64,000 nucleotides of DNA, taken from contig NZ_CP090960.1 of the NCBI RefSeq assembly GCF_021611515.1, positions 2,418,001 to 2,482,000 of the forward strand. The letters are read 5' to 3'. This stretch comes from Mariluticola halotolerans. GTDB taxonomy: Bacteria; Pseudomonadota; Alphaproteobacteria; Rhizobiales; Devosiaceae. The translations under genes were made by a program, and so were the position numbers. Below the pieces are notes generated by a model. The model had not been told where the DNA came from. It saw nothing but the letters and a program-made list of their open reading frames with translations, and did no database searches. This document shows positions 1 to 8,695 of the stretch, piece after piece (position 1 is the first letter of the stretch; each line of letters opens with the position of its first letter).

Positions 1-407
1 ATGAGCCCTATAAGGGCACTTTGCCGGGCCGTCGCACCGGTGTGCTGATTTCCAATGGCACCGGCCAGTCGGTGGCCTATGCGCTGTTCAACCTCGAAGA
101 CCGCGGCCCGATCATGATCGATGCGGGTGTTGATGTATATGTGGGCATGATTGTTGGTGAGCACAGCCGTGAGAACGATCTCGAGGTGAACCCCTTGAAG
201 GGCAAGCAGCTGACCAATATGCGTGCTTCAGGCAAGGATGAGGCGGTGCGGCTGACCACGCCGAAAAAACTCAGCCTCGACCAGGCGCTGGGCTATATTG
301 CCGATGACGAATATGTGGAAGTGACGCCGAAAAATATCCGGCTGCGCAAAATCCACCTCGACCCCAACGACCGCAAGAAAGCCATGCGCGCCGAAAAGTC
401 GGCCTAG
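1..407 (+). CDS. typA: GTPase TypA/BipA, C-terminal part (5' end outside window)
   Basis: This is the last ~135 codons of the ribosome-associated translational GTPase TypA/BipA, which acts in ribosome assembly and stress adaptation. The reading frame is open from the window edge (first full codon at 3), so the G domain lies upstream. The visible part is the BipA-specific C-terminal domain. It contains GRRTGVLISNGTGQSVAYAL, the HSRENDLEVNPLKGKQLTNM stretch, then NMRASGKDEAVRL and EYVEVTPKNIRLRKIHL, all diagnostic of the family. The gene ends in TAG and is followed by a clear rho-independent terminator. Apart from the missing 5' end nothing is unusual. Confidence 0.96.
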   Translation, partial: EPYKGTLPGRRTGVLISNGTGQSVAYALFNLEDRGPIMIDAGVDVYVGMIVGEHSRENDLEVNPLKGKQLTNMRASGKDEAVRLTTPKKLSLDQALGYIADDEYVEVTPKNIRLRKIHLDPNDRKKAMRAEKSA

Positions 408-438
408 GTTTTCAGCGCCTATTGGGTGAATTTTAAAG

Positions 439-470
439 CCAGCGATCCGGTGACGGGTCGCTGGTTTTTT
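439..470 (+). terminator. Rho-independent terminator of typA
   Basis: A perfect 7-bp stem (CCAGCGA at 439-445 with TCGCTGG at 458-464) is followed directly by six T residues, 32 nt after the typA stop codon. Confidence 0.9.
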
Positions 471-499
471 GTTGGGGGGTGGCCAAGGGTCGAAACCCT

Positions 500-676
500 C
501 ATCCTGAGCTTGTCGAAGGATGGGCGGCACGCGCAGTGCTGAAACCCTCGTGGTTCGACAGGCTCACCATGAGGGTTGGGGGCACATCACCTCCATTCTC
601 CTTTTTGCCCGGACTTGATCCGGGCATCCATTCGGTGTGGCGTCTATCGCATGGACCCTCGGGTCAAGCCCGAGGG
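500..676. repeat. Cluster of four REP-like palindromes
   Basis: The ~400-nt gap between typA and the convergent permease gene holds no believable gene but four short palindromes. They are CATCCT-gagcttgtcga-AGGATG at 500-522, a diverged copy with arms CCCTC/GAGGG and TGGT/ACCA at 545-575, GCCCGGA-cttga-TCCGGGC at 607-625, and CCCTCGGG-tcaag-CCCGAGGG at 656-676. The same three sequence types recur near 30 kb and 37.1 kb, so they are dispersed families. The rest of 677-815 shows nothing recognisable. Confidence 0.8.
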
Positions 677-815
677 AGAAGGAAGCATGCTGTAATTGTG
701 TTTATGTGGTCAGGGCAGTTTCGGCCCTCCACGCGCTCGGCATGTCGCTCTGGATTGCTACGCGCCTTTGGCGCTCGCAATGATGGCGGCGCTCATCGGG
801 GAAGCTCGAGGTGCG

Positions 816-1757
816 TCAGCCCTGTGGGGTTGAGACCTGTTTGGCCTTGGTGCGTTCCAGCCCAAGGCGGCGTTCGCGCAGGATGACGAAAATGCCGGCT
901 GCGACAACAATCAGGCCACCGACCAGCATTTGCAGCGTGGGGACATCGCCAAAGATGAGATAGCCAACGGCGACACTGAGCACCAGCGAGACATATTCAA
1001 ACGGGGCGATGATCGACATGTCGGCATGGCGATAGCTCTCGGTTAAAAGAATCTGGGCAATGCCCCCGGCAATACCGGCACTGATCAGCAGCACCCATTG
1101 CTGCGGGTCGGGCATGACCCAGCCGAACGGGCTGGTGAGCAAAGCGAACAGGCTGCAGGTTGCAGAGAAGTAGATGACGATGGTCGCGCTGGGTTCTGTG
1201 CTCACAAGGGCGCGCGTGGTCAGCATGGCGGTGGCGGCAAAACAGGCCCCGATCAGCGCGGCGATGACGCCAATGACTTCATCCGAACTCAGCCCGGCAC
1301 CCGAGGAGAGCAGGGTGAGGCGCGGGGAGATGACAATGATCACCCCAAGCATGCCGATCAGCACAGCGCTCCAGCGGTAAAGCCGCACTTCTTCTTTCAG
1401 CACCAAGGCCGAGAGCACCACCAGCAGCAGGGGCGTGGCGTAATTGAGCACGGTTGCCTCTGGCAGGGGCAGCTTGGTGAGGGCCAGAAAGAGAAAACTC
1501 ATGCCGGTGACGCCGACGACGCCACGCAGCATATGCCCGCCGGGGCGGCGTGTTTTGAAGGCGTGACCCAGGTCACCGCGGGCGATGACAAAAACCAGAA
1601 TGGGCAAGAGGGCAAAAAAGGAACGGAAAAAAACCAGCTGGCCGGGCGGCACATTTTCGGTGGCCTTGATGCAGGTGGCCATGAACAGAAAAATGGCCAC
1701 CGAGGTGACTTTCAAGGCAATGGCCCGCATCGGGCTGGGATTTGAAGGGCTGGGCAC
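816..1757 (-). CDS. EamA/DMT-family inner-membrane transporter
   Basis: A 313-residue multi-pass membrane protein of the drug/metabolite transporter superfamily. Ten hydrophobic segments form two EamA repeats. The first repeat carries LVFFRSFFALLPIL and ends with LNYATPLLLVVLSALVLKEE. The second has the equivalent FEYVSLVLSVAVGYLIFGD before the last helix. The substrate cannot be told; members export amino acids, S-adenosylmethionine or metabolites. The GTG start at 1757 is preferred over ATG 1730 because AGGTAA lies 8-13 nt upstream. A basic tail follows the last helix. It is convergent with typA and monocistronic as far as can be seen. Confidence 0.88.
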   Translation of the reverse strand: MPSPSNPSPMRAIALKVTSVAIFLFMATCIKATENVPPGQLVFFRSFFALLPILVFVIARGDLGHAFKTRRPGGHMLRGVVGVTGMSFLFLALTKLPLPEATVLNYATPLLLVVLSALVLKEEVRLYRWSAVLIGMLGVIIVISPRLTLLSSGAGLSSDEVIGVIAALIGACFAATAMLTTRALVSTEPSATIVIYFSATCSLFALLTSPFGWVMPDPQQWVLLISAGIAGGIAQILLTESYRHADMSIIAPFEYVSLVLSVAVGYLIFGDVPTLQMLVGGLIVVAAGIFVILRERRLGLERTKAKQVSTPQG

Positions 1758-1891
1758 GCCGGTTACCTGGATTTTATTTGCCGCCAGACCGGGACCGGTT
1801 GGCCGATTCGAGACGAGGGATCACCTCATGATGGGTTATAAGAGCATGATTGCCGCCAATGGTCCAATCTCAAAAACCGGTGGTTTTGTAT

Positions 1892-2557
1892 TTATGTGGC
1901 TGCAACCTGTGGTGCGTTCAGCGGCAGCCTGTTTGCTGCAAGGGCGGTTTCCAGCGTGGTGACCGCCGTGGCCAGATGCGCGTCGATGACATGCAGATAT
2001 CCGGTCCAGTCGCCGACATGCTGCAATTCGCGTGCGCCATCGGAAATGCCGCGCAGGGCGACCAGCGGCAGGTTGAAACGCTGGCAGGCGCGCAGCACGG
2101 CAAAGCTTTCCATATCGACCATGTCCGCATCGATATCCTGATAGGCCGCACCCGAGACGACATTGGCCCCGGTTGAGAGCCGGGCCGGGTTGAGGCCGGG
2201 AATGCGGGGGACAAGGGGCACCTCTGCGGGCAGGTCGACAAAGGGCGTGCAGCCTTTTTCAAAGCCTAATGGGGAGGCGTCCATATCGCGGTAGGAGACG
2301 CTTGTTGCCTGATAAACCGCTGTTTGTTCAAGGGTTTGCGATCCCGCAGACCCCAGAGAGACCACCAGGTCTGGCAGGTTTTTTCCGGCCTCAAGCCGGG
2401 TGAGAGTGGTGCTGAGGCTGATCGCGGCCTCGATGGGGCCGACCCCGGTCATCAGCGGCTGGAACAGGGCATTAAGGTGCGGCCCATATTCCGCATCGAC
2501 GGCCATGACATAAAGCAGTTTGGTGCCGCCAACGGTTTTCATTTGGAAATCCGGCAT
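1892..2557 (-). CDS. MTA/SAH nucleosidase-like phosphorylase-superfamily enzyme
   Basis: A 221-residue protein of the nucleoside phosphorylase superfamily resembling 5'-methylthioadenosine/S-adenosylhomocysteine nucleosidase. Such enzymes cleave the glycosidic bond to release adenine for methionine salvage and SAH detoxification. Expected catalytic elements are present: an early Glu in VDAEYG, the glycine-rich VSLGSAG, the ribose-binding VDMES, and the general acid Asp in RGISDGA. The start at ATG 2557 is chosen because it follows the upstream stop by two bases; a longer version would overlap that gene. It is probably co-transcribed with the secreted protein upstream. Substrate preference cannot be settled by reading, so no symbol is given. 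Confidence 0.8.
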   Translation of the reverse strand: MPDFQMKTVGGTKLLYVMAVDAEYGPHLNALFQPLMTGVGPIEAAISLSTTLTRLEAGKNLPDLVVSLGSAGSQTLEQTAVYQATSVSYRDMDASPLGFEKGCTPFVDLPAEVPLVPRIPGLNPARLSTGANVVSGAAYQDIDADMVDMESFAVLRACQRFNLPLVALRGISDGARELQHVGDWTGYLHVIDAHLATAVTTLETALAANRLPLNAPQVAAT

Positions 2558-2559
2558 TT

Positions 2560-3132
2560 TCAGCTCGGATAAAGATGGGGTTCGTCGGTTGCGCAATCGA
2601 AGTCTTCGGCAAAATCATCGGCAAAATTGCGGGCGATCTCGTTGGCATTGTCGCCGGGGGCGGCCAGGTTTTTCGCGTCGACATAGCCAATGTGACAGGT
2701 ATTGCCCGGTGCCAGCTTGGTGACGACGAGGATTTGCCCATCGGGTTCGGACCCGTCGCCGACCTCGGTGTGCCAGCGCAAAATGGTGGCAAAGGGTTTC
2801 CAGGCACCGCTTTTATTGCTGAGGCGCCATTCCATTTTGGCACCGATCGTGTTGAAGGCGGGCAGGGTCTGGCTGGCGGCGCGTTCGTCGGGCGCGCCAA
2901 AGCCATAGCTGACAAAAAAGCGCAAATCCCCCTCTGCAATCCACAAGGGATAGCCCTTGTAACCGGGGCAGGCAAAGCTGGCCCCGAAGTCATCCGCTCC
3001 CAGCACAAGGCACTCATCGAGATTGATATCGGTATAGATGGAATCCGTGCTGGCAGCGCTGGCCGGCAGGGATGCGCACAGGCTGGCCGAAAGAGCGATG
3101 GCCGCGGCGGCGAAGACGGGGTGCAGCTTCAT
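2560..3132 (-). CDS. Secreted protein of unknown function
   Basis: A 190-residue protein with a typical Sec signal peptide ([20 protein letters not shown], cleavage probably after ASLPASAA). The mature part has three cysteines ([22 protein letters not shown]) and aromatic residues; no catalytic motif is evident. I do not recognise the family beyond a conserved alphaproteobacterial periplasmic hypothetical. The reading frame stays open far upstream, but ATG 3132, with AAGGAA 13-18 nt ahead and the signal peptide immediately after it, is clearly the start. It is divergent from ppa and followed at 2 nt by the nucleosidase gene, implying one transcript. Confidence 0.75.
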   Translation of the reverse strand: MKLHPVFAAAAIALSASLCASLPASAASTDSIYTDINLDECLVLGADDFGASFACPGYKGYPLWIAEGDLRFFVSYGFGAPDERAASQTLPAFNTIGAKMEWRLSNKSGAWKPFATILRWHTEVGDGSEPDGQILVVTKLAPGNTCHIGYVDAKNLAAPGDNANEIARNFADDFAEDFDCATDEPHLYPS

Positions 3133-3250
3133 TTTTTCCAAGTTCCTTGCGGTTCTGCCCGGTTGTTGCTTGCAATTACGGCGTTTTCCGGTGCATGACA
3201 CATCCCGAACCTTCCTTGAGTTATTTTCGACCAAAAAAGGCTGCAACGCC

Positions 3251-3784
3251 ATGAATATCGACGCAATCGCCATTGGCAGCAATCCGCCCGAGGACATCAA
3301 TGTCATTATCGAGGTCCCGCTCGGTGGCGAACCGATCAAATATGAAATGGACAAGGCCAGCGGCGCGCTGTTTGTCGATCGTTTCCTTTACACGCCGATG
3401 CGTTATCCGGGCAATTACGGCTTCGTGCCGCACACGCTTTGCGGCGATGGTGACCCGCTCGACGTGATCGTTTTGAACACACGGCCGATCGTGCCGGGCG
3501 CGGTGATCCGCTGCCGGCCTGTGGGCGTGTTGTACATGGAAGATGATGGCGGCATGGATGAAAAAATCCTCGCGCTGCCGGTGCACAAGCTGACCCGCAA
3601 TTACGACAAGATCCAGGACGTGACCGATCTGCCGGAAATCCAGATGGAACGGGTGAAACACTTTTTCACCCATTACAAGGATCTGGAGCCGGGCAAATGG
3701 GCCAAGATCGACCGGATCGCGGGGGCGGAAGACGCCCGCAAGGTCATTCTCGATTCAATCGAGCTGGCCAAGAAGCAGAAGTAG
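3251..3784 (+). CDS. ppa: Inorganic pyrophosphatase (soluble, family I)
   Basis: A 177-residue family I inorganic pyrophosphatase that hydrolyses cytosolic PPi to two phosphates, pulling biosynthetic reactions forward. Recognisable are [16 protein letters not shown], the [20 protein letters not shown] signature with its metal-binding aspartates, and the DEKILALP and [14 protein letters not shown] segments. Length matches hexameric bacterial enzymes. ATG 3251 starts the conserved N-terminus MNIDAIAIG; the upstream open frame has no homology. A strong terminator follows. A membrane H+-pyrophosphatase gene lies 1.2 kb downstream on the other strand. Confidence 0.97.
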   Translation: MNIDAIAIGSNPPEDINVIIEVPLGGEPIKYEMDKASGALFVDRFLYTPMRYPGNYGFVPHTLCGDGDPLDVIVLNTRPIVPGAVIRCRPVGVLYMEDDGGMDEKILALPVHKLTRNYDKIQDVTDLPEIQMERVKHFFTHYKDLEPGKWAKIDRIAGAEDARKVILDSIELAKKQK

Positions 3785-3811
3785 TTTTCTGGCAGAATGA
3801 AATTGGAAAAG

Positions 3812-3835
3812 GCCGGGAGTGATCCCGGCTTTTTT
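3812..3835 (+). terminator. Rho-independent terminator of ppa
   Basis: GCCGGGA (3812-3818) pairs with TCCCGGC (3823-3829) around a GTGA loop and is followed by six T residues, 27 nt after the ppa stop. Confidence 0.92.
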
Positions 3836-4040
3836 GGTTCCACGCGTTTGTTATTGCCGATCCGAATTTTTTGACAGGTCCAAAATCTGCGGCTAACAAT
3901 TGGGCATGATGATGTACGCATTCAAATCCTCTTCCACGTTCTTCCTCGGCTGAGCCTTTGAGCCTGAGCCGGGCGGCAACGCCTGAACGATATTGATCCG
4001 CATGCCTTTGGGCGTGACGGGTGGAAGAGATTTTTGAAAA

Positions 4041-4835
4041 ATGCCTGAACACATCACACCCGTGCTGGACAGCACGGCTATTTCACATTTCATCGACCAG
4101 GGTTTTGTGCGCATCGATGGCGCATTCGATCCGGATATTGCCGCCGAAGGGCGGGCCATTCTCTGGCGCAAAGTGGGGCTGTCGCCCGATGATCCGGCGG
4201 GCTGGACCCAGCCTGTCATCCGGCTCGGTATGCAGATGGAAGCCCCGTTTGTTGCGGCGGCCAATACACCGCGCCTGCATGCAGCCTATGACGCGCTTGT
4301 AGGGGAAGGCCGGTGGCTTGCGCCCCGGGCCATGGGCAGTTTTCCGCTGCGATTTCCCGCCGAGAGTGATCCGGGGGATGATGGCTGGCATGTGGACATG
4401 AGCTTTGGCACCGACAATCCCGATTTCCTGCAATGGCGGATCAATGTCATGAGCCGGGACCGGGCGCTGTTGATGCTGTTCCTGTTCTCCGATGTGGGGG
4501 AGCGGGACGCACCAACCCGGATTCGAGCCGGGTCGCACAAGGCGATTGCCCGGCAGTTGTTGCCTTATGGGGAAGCCGGGATGACGCTGGGCGAGCTGGC
4601 GGCAGACGGGTTTGCGGCAACCGCTGAATGCCCCGAACTTCTGGCGACGGGTGCGGCGGGGACGGTTTATCTTTGTCACCCGTTTGTTGTGCATGCGGCG
4701 CAACCGCATCGGGGCGCGGTGCCCCGCTTTATGGCGCAGCCGCCGCTTTTGCCCACCGGCCCGTTCGATCCGGCGCTGCCACCGTCCCCGGTGCAGATCG
4801 CGATCCGTCAGGCCTGCGGGCTTGATTTCGGCTGA
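4041..4835 (+). CDS. Phytanoyl-CoA dioxygenase (PhyH) family protein
   Basis: A 264-residue non-heme Fe(II)/2-oxoglutarate dioxygenase homologue of the PhyH family. The facial triad is visible: H-x-D in DGWHVDMSFG (about residues 117-119) and the distal His in YLCHPFVVHAAQPHRG (about 218-223). A downstream Arg in PRFMAQPP is suited to binding 2-oxoglutarate. The family hydroxylates very diverse substrates, so the substrate is unknown. The gene stands alone between the ppa terminator and a bidirectional terminator. No clear Shine-Dalgarno is seen, but the start agrees with the family's N-terminus. Confidence 0.82.
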   Translation: MPEHITPVLDSTAISHFIDQGFVRIDGAFDPDIAAEGRAILWRKVGLSPDDPAGWTQPVIRLGMQMEAPFVAAANTPRLHAAYDALVGEGRWLAPRAMGSFPLRFPAESDPGDDGWHVDMSFGTDNPDFLQWRINVMSRDRALLMLFLFSDVGERDAPTRIRAGSHKAIARQLLPYGEAGMTLGELAADGFAATAECPELLATGAAGTVYLCHPFVVHAAQPHRGAVPRFMAQPPLLPTGPFDPALPPSPVQIAIRQACGLDFG

Positions 4836-4860
4836 GTTTGTGGCCGGTTTACCCATAAAA

Positions 4861-4886
4861 AAGGCCGGGATTGCTCCCGGCCTTTT
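4861..4886. terminator. Bidirectional terminator between phyH-like gene and hppA
   Basis: A 10-bp stem, AAGGCCGGGA (4861-4870) with TCCCGGCCTT (4875-4884), has a TTGC loop, a T run on the right and an A run on the left. It can serve both the plus-strand dioxygenase gene and the minus-strand hppA gene, which ends at 4970. Confidence 0.85.
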
Positions 4887-4969
4887 GCTTGTTTGGTGGC
4901 CCCTTCGGGGCGACCCCCACCCTTGATCTCTCCTCTCAAGGGGGAGGGAAAGAAGGGGGGTCGCCTTTG

Positions 4970-7096
4970 TTAGTGTGCCAATACCGCCAGCAGCAGAAGG
5001 GCCACGATATTGGTGATCTTGATCATCGGGTTCACGGCCGGGCCGGCTGTGTCCTTGTAGGGATCGCCGACGGTGTCGCCGGTGACCGAGGCCTTGTGGG
5101 CGTCGGAGCCCTTAAGGTGGACCTGACCGGTTGAATCGGTAAAGCCGTCCTCAAAGCTCTTTTTGGCATTGTCCCACGCGCCGCCACCGGCGGTCATGGA
5201 AATGGCCACGAAAAGACCCGTGACAATGACCCCCATCAGCATCGCGCCGAGGGCGGCAAAGCCTTCGGCCCGTCCCGCCACCCAGTAGATGACGGTGAAG
5301 ACGACAATCGGGGAGAGTACGGGCAGCAGGGAGGGCACGATCATTTCCTTGATCGCGGCCTTGGTCAGCATGTCGACAGCCCGGCCATAATCGGGCTTCT
5401 CGGTGCCTTTCATGATGCCCGGCTTTTCCTTGAACTGCCGCCGGACTTCAACCACAACCGACTGGGCTGCGCGCCCGACGGCGGTCATGGCCATGCCCGA
5501 GAAGAGGAATGGCAACAGGCCGCCAAAGATCAGGCCGACGACGACATAAGGATTGGCGAGCGAGAAATTGACCGCCCCCATGCCGTAAAAGAAACTGCCC
5601 TCAATCGCCTCGCGGGTGAAGAAGGCCAGATCCTGGGTATAGGCGGCGAACAGCACCAGGGCGCCGAGACCGGCAGAGCCGATAGCATAGCCCTTGGTGA
5701 CCGCCTTGGTGGTATTGCCCACCGCATCGAGCGCGTCGGTGTTCTGGCGCACTTCTTCGGGCAGGCCCGCCATTTCGGCAATGCCACCGGCATTGTCGGT
5801 GACCGGACCGAAGGCATCGAGGGCGACGATCATGCCGGCAATGGCCAGCATGGTGGCCACCGAGACCGCGATGCCGAAAATACCGGCGAGGTTGAAGGTG
5901 ACGATGATGCCGGCGATGATGACCAGGGCCGGCAGGGCCGTTGATTCAAGCGAGACGGCAAGGCCCTGGATGACATTGGTGCCATGGCCGGTGATCGAGG
6001 CCTCGGCGATGGAATTGACCGGGCGCTTGCCGGTGCCGGTATAGTATTCGGTGATGACGATGATCAGCCCGGTAATGATCAGGCCGACCGTGCCGCACCA
6101 GAACAGGTGCATCGGGGTGAACCCGCCCAGATCGACATCCATGCCGTCAAAGACCAGGCTGATAACCGGATAAAGCGCGATCAGGGACAAAACGCCGGTG
6201 GCGACAATGCCCTTATAGAGCGCGCCCATAATGTTGTTCGAGCTGCCGAGGCGCACGAAATAGGCACCGATGATCGAGGTGACGACACAGGCGCCGCCAA
6301 TGGCCAGCGGCAGGACCATGCCCGCCAGTTTGAACGCATCGGGCAGAACAATGGCTGCCAGCACCATGGTGGCCACAACGGTGACCACATAGGTTTCAAA
6401 CAGGTCGGCCGCCATGCCGGCGCAATCACCGACATTGTCGCCCACATTATCGGCAATGGTTGCAGGATTGCGCGGATCATCCTCGGGGATGCCCGCTTCC
6501 ACCTTGCCCACCATGTCGCCGCCGACATCCGCACCCTTGGTGAAGATACCGCCGCCGAGACGGGCGAAGATGGAAATCAGCGAGGCCCCGAACGAGAGGG
6601 CCACCAATGCGTCAATGACGGTGCGGCTGGTTGCATCGAAGCCGCCGAACATTGTGAGATAGATGAAATAAAGGGCGACCCCCAACAGCCCAAGTCCTGC
6701 GACCAGAAGACCGGTGACTGCACCCGATTTGAAGGCGAGGTCGAGGCCGCTGGCGAGCGATGTGGTGGCGGCCTGGGCGACGCGCACATTGGCGCGCACG
6801 GAGACATTCATGCCGATGAAACCGGCAGCCCCCGACAGGATGGCACCGATGAGAAAACCGATGGCGGAGTAAATGCCTAAAAGCCACCAGGCGATAACGA
6901 CGATGACAACGCCAACAATCGCAATCGTTGTGTATTGGCGTTTGAGATAGGCTTGTGCGCCCTCACGCACAGCGGCCGAGATTTCCTGCATACGCGCATT
7001 GCCAGCGTCGGCTGCCAAAAGTGCGCGGGTTGTAATGATGCCATAAACGATGGACAGCGCCCCACAAAGGACGATTAACCAGAGTGCCAGGTCCAT
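4970..7096 (-). CDS. hppA: H+-translocating membrane pyrophosphatase (K+-independent type)
   Basis: A 708-residue inner-membrane ion pump that couples PPi hydrolysis to H+ export. About 16 hydrophobic helices are visible. The substrate site includes [47 protein letters not shown] and the C-terminal DNAKKSFE and [15 protein letters not shown]. The sequence [10 protein letters not shown] has Lys where K+-dependent enzymes have Ala, which marks the K+-independent subfamily. The start at ATG 7096 is supported by GAGGGGG upstream and by the membrane-helix N-terminus [10 protein letters not shown]; the longer open frame is not conserved. Its soluble counterpart ppa lies close by. Confidence 0.96.
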   Translation of the reverse strand: MDLALWLIVLCGALSIVYGIITTRALLAADAGNARMQEISAAVREGAQAYLKRQYTTIAIVGVVIVVIAWWLLGIYSAIGFLIGAILSGAAGFIGMNVSVRANVRVAQAATTSLASGLDLAFKSGAVTGLLVAGLGLLGVALYFIYLTMFGGFDATSRTVIDALVALSFGASLISIFARLGGGIFTKGADVGGDMVGKVEAGIPEDDPRNPATIADNVGDNVGDCAGMAADLFETYVVTVVATMVLAAIVLPDAFKLAGMVLPLAIGGACVVTSIIGAYFVRLGSSNNIMGALYKGIVATGVLSLIALYPVISLVFDGMDVDLGGFTPMHLFWCGTVGLIITGLIIVITEYYTGTGKRPVNSIAEASITGHGTNVIQGLAVSLESTALPALVIIAGIIVTFNLAGIFGIAVSVATMLAIAGMIVALDAFGPVTDNAGGIAEMAGLPEEVRQNTDALDAVGNTTKAVTKGYAIGSAGLGALVLFAAYTQDLAFFTREAIEGSFFYGMGAVNFSLANPYVVVGLIFGGLLPFLFSGMAMTAVGRAAQSVVVEVRRQFKEKPGIMKGTEKPDYGRAVDMLTKAAIKEMIVPSLLPVLSPIVVFTVIYWVAGRAEGFAALGAMLMGVIVTGLFVAISMTAGGGAWDNAKKSFEDGFTDSTGQVHLKGSDAHKASVTGDTVGDPYKDTAGPAVNPMIKITNIVALLLLAVLAH

Positions 7097-7242
7097 AAAT
7101 ACCCCCTCTAATTCTTCTGTTAGGGCGTTCTGGTCCTGCCGGTTCCCGCGATATTGTTTCGCGTTGAACCGGTCTCCTCCCACACGCCCGAAGGCGAGGG
7201 TGCCAAATTGTCGCACGTCCGGCAACCCGATTTTACAAAGCG

Positions 7243-7554
7243 TTAAGCCATCAAGGGGGCAAGAAGCGCAGCCAGCGCGTCCGGTTCTCCGGCGATGTCG
7301 ATGGTTTTAAGCCGTGCCGTGTCACCGGCGACCAGGGTGAAGTCGCGTTTGGGCAGGCGCATTTTTTTGGCGAGAAGGGCAATGACGGCGGCATTGGCCC
7401 GGCCCTTGTCGGGCACGGCTTTGACCCGCAAACGCAGGACTGCGCTGCCATCATCGCGATTTTCCTGGCCCTCAATCCGGTCCATGCCGGCATTGGGGGT
7501 GACGCGCAGATAAAGGCGGATGCCGGTTTGCGTTGAGCGGTAGCAATCCGGCAT
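7243..7554 (-). CDS. DUF167/YggU family protein
   Basis: A 103-residue member of the UPF0235 (DUF167, YggU) family of small conserved proteins with no firmly established biochemical role. Diagnostic parts are [17 protein letters not shown], the [19 protein letters not shown] motif and the [16 protein letters not shown] strand pair. It follows the yggT gene by 12 nt in the same direction. This yggT-yggU pairing is common across proteobacteria and supports co-transcription. Confidence 0.9.
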   Translation of the reverse strand: MPDCYRSTQTGIRLYLRVTPNAGMDRIEGQENRDDGSAVLRLRVKAVPDKGRANAAVIALLAKKMRLPKRDFTLVAGDTARLKTIDIAGEPDALAALLAPLMA

Positions 7555-7566
7555 GGCGGCTTGCGG

Positions 7567-7863
7567 CTAGTAGAGGCCGATCAGGCGCGGCAGATCCTGT
7601 GCAATGAAGCTTTGCAGGAAGAAAATAATGATGAAAACGATGATCGGCGACAGGTCCATGCCGCCCATGCTCGGCAAAAGATTGCGAATCGGGCGCAATA
7701 CCGGCTCGGTCAACGCGTCCAGCACCCGCCAGACCATGGCGACAAACTGGTTGCGGGCGTTGATCACATTGAAGGTGAACAGCCAGCTCATGATGATCAT
7801 GGCAATCAGAACCCATTTATAGAGTTCAAGAATCATCACGATGGTGGACAGGATTGCGTACAT
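7567..7863 (-). CDS. YggT family inner-membrane protein
   Basis: A 98-residue YggT-family membrane protein with two hydrophobic helices (ILSTIVMILELYKWVLIAMI and IIVFIIIFFLQSFIA) around the conserved core ALTEPVLRPIRNLLPSMGGMDLSP. Relatives have been linked to osmotic stress and membrane or division functions without a fixed biochemical activity. ATG 7863 is selected because GAGGAG lies 8 nt upstream; a longer frame to 7890 lacks this. It begins a two-gene operon with the YggU protein. Confidence 0.9.
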   Translation of the reverse strand: MYAILSTIVMILELYKWVLIAMIIMSWLFTFNVINARNQFVAMVWRVLDALTEPVLRPIRNLLPSMGGMDLSPIIVFIIIFFLQSFIAQDLPRLIGLY

Positions 7864-8185
7864 GGATAGCTCCTCAATGGACGCTGACATATCTAGCTAT
7901 TGATGGTCCGGGCTGCAAGGGCGGGCCCGCGGGCGATGCGCATCGTGGTTTATGCCGGTAAAGAAAAGGCCCGCCACGATACGCAGGGCGGGCCTTTGGT
8001 ACGCTTGCCCGGTATGCAATACGTTTCCGGACATGAGTGCACATTGCACGAAGCGTGCCAGTTGTGTGCTTGCCGGTTATGCGCGGAAAACCGGGCATTT
8101 TTGCGATGCAGCGTTCAGTCTTCTCCCGCAAATTGCCTTGCAAAATGCAACGGACATGCGAAATGCGAGGCTGGCGGCGGCGGGC
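7864..8185. other. Intergenic region with two inverted repeats, no gene
   Basis: About 320 nt between the yggT start and the TerB gene end. It holds the GGCGGGC hairpin at 7965-7997 (listed separately) and a small inverted repeat GTGCA-CAT-TGCAC at 8037-8049. Open frames here have no recognisable protein similarity or convincing ribosome binding site. The promoter for yggT must lie in the right part of the region, but no clear -35/-10 pair could be picked. Confidence 0.5.
7965..7997 (-). terminator. Probable terminator of the TerB-like gene
   Basis: An 11-bp stem, AAAGGCCCGCC (7965-7975) with GGCGGGCCTTT (7987-7997), reads into TTTTCTTT on the minus strand. It lies ~190 nt beyond the TerB-like stop codon, which is distant, so its assignment to that gene is an inference. 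Confidence 0.55.
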
Positions 8186-8617
8186 TCAGGCGTTTTTCAT
8201 CTGATTGCGCAATATGGTGCGCTGGCGGGAAGAGACGCCGATCAGTTCGGCGACGCGCCAGACCATATTGTCTTCCAGCTCATGATTTTTGTCGTCAGCA
8301 AACACCACCTGCCAGAGCAGGCGGATAATGTTGATGCGCTCTTCTTCCTCCAGCCGTGAAAGGGCCGAGGTGAACTGGTAAAAATCGACCGCTTCACTGT
8401 CGCGCCGGGTTGCCTCGGCAATCAGTTTGTCCACCTGGCCGGGGGCGATATCGAAATGATCCTGCAAAATGCCGGCAATGGTGGCCTGCTCCTCGCGGGT
8501 CACGACCCCGTCAATGGCCGCGATATGCACCAGAAGGGCGGCGACCGCCAGTTTGGTATCCATCTGGTCATCGGCAGGCTTGGGGGCCGCAAACAGGCGG
8601 GTGAGGGCATCGAACAT
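8186..8617 (-). CDS. TerB-like domain protein
   Basis: A 143-residue, probably cytosolic, all-helical protein of the TerB/tellurite-resistance B-like family. Characteristic are KLAVAALLVHIAAIDGVVTREEQATI in the first half, with acidic residues suited to binding a metal, and EEEERINIIRLLWQVVFADDKNHELEDNMVWRVAELIGVS in the second. No other ter genes are nearby, so tellurite resistance should not be inferred. Such stand-alone alphaproteobacterial versions have no assigned role. It appears monocistronic. Confidence 0.85.
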   Translation of the reverse strand: MFDALTRLFAAPKPADDQMDTKLAVAALLVHIAAIDGVVTREEQATIAGILQDHFDIAPGQVDKLIAEATRRDSEAVDFYQFTSALSRLEEEERINIIRLLWQVVFADDKNHELEDNMVWRVAELIGVSSRQRTILRNQMKNA

Positions 8618-8695
8618 TGTTAGACCGTTTCTGGTTCAGAGCGTGTTTTGCGTGGAGCTAAACATGGATTGGGGCAGGCTCAAGGTTATTTGGGG

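Noticed and set aside
479-886. Open frame across the repeat cluster after typA
   Set aside because: It translates the palindromic repeats and runs into the 3' end of the EamA gene; no ribosome binding site.
1098-1745. A 215-codon plus-strand frame
   Set aside because: Antisense to the EamA transporter; highly polar Gly/Gln/Asp-rich product without domain features.
5984-6880. A 298-codon plus-strand frame
   Set aside because: Complement of hppA; translation is rich in Asp, Gly and His with no recognisable domain and no ribosome binding site.
8186-8617. Tellurite-resistance operon based on the TerB-like protein
   Set aside because: No terC, terD, terE or terZ homologue adjoins; an isolated TerB-like domain does not indicate tellurite resistance.
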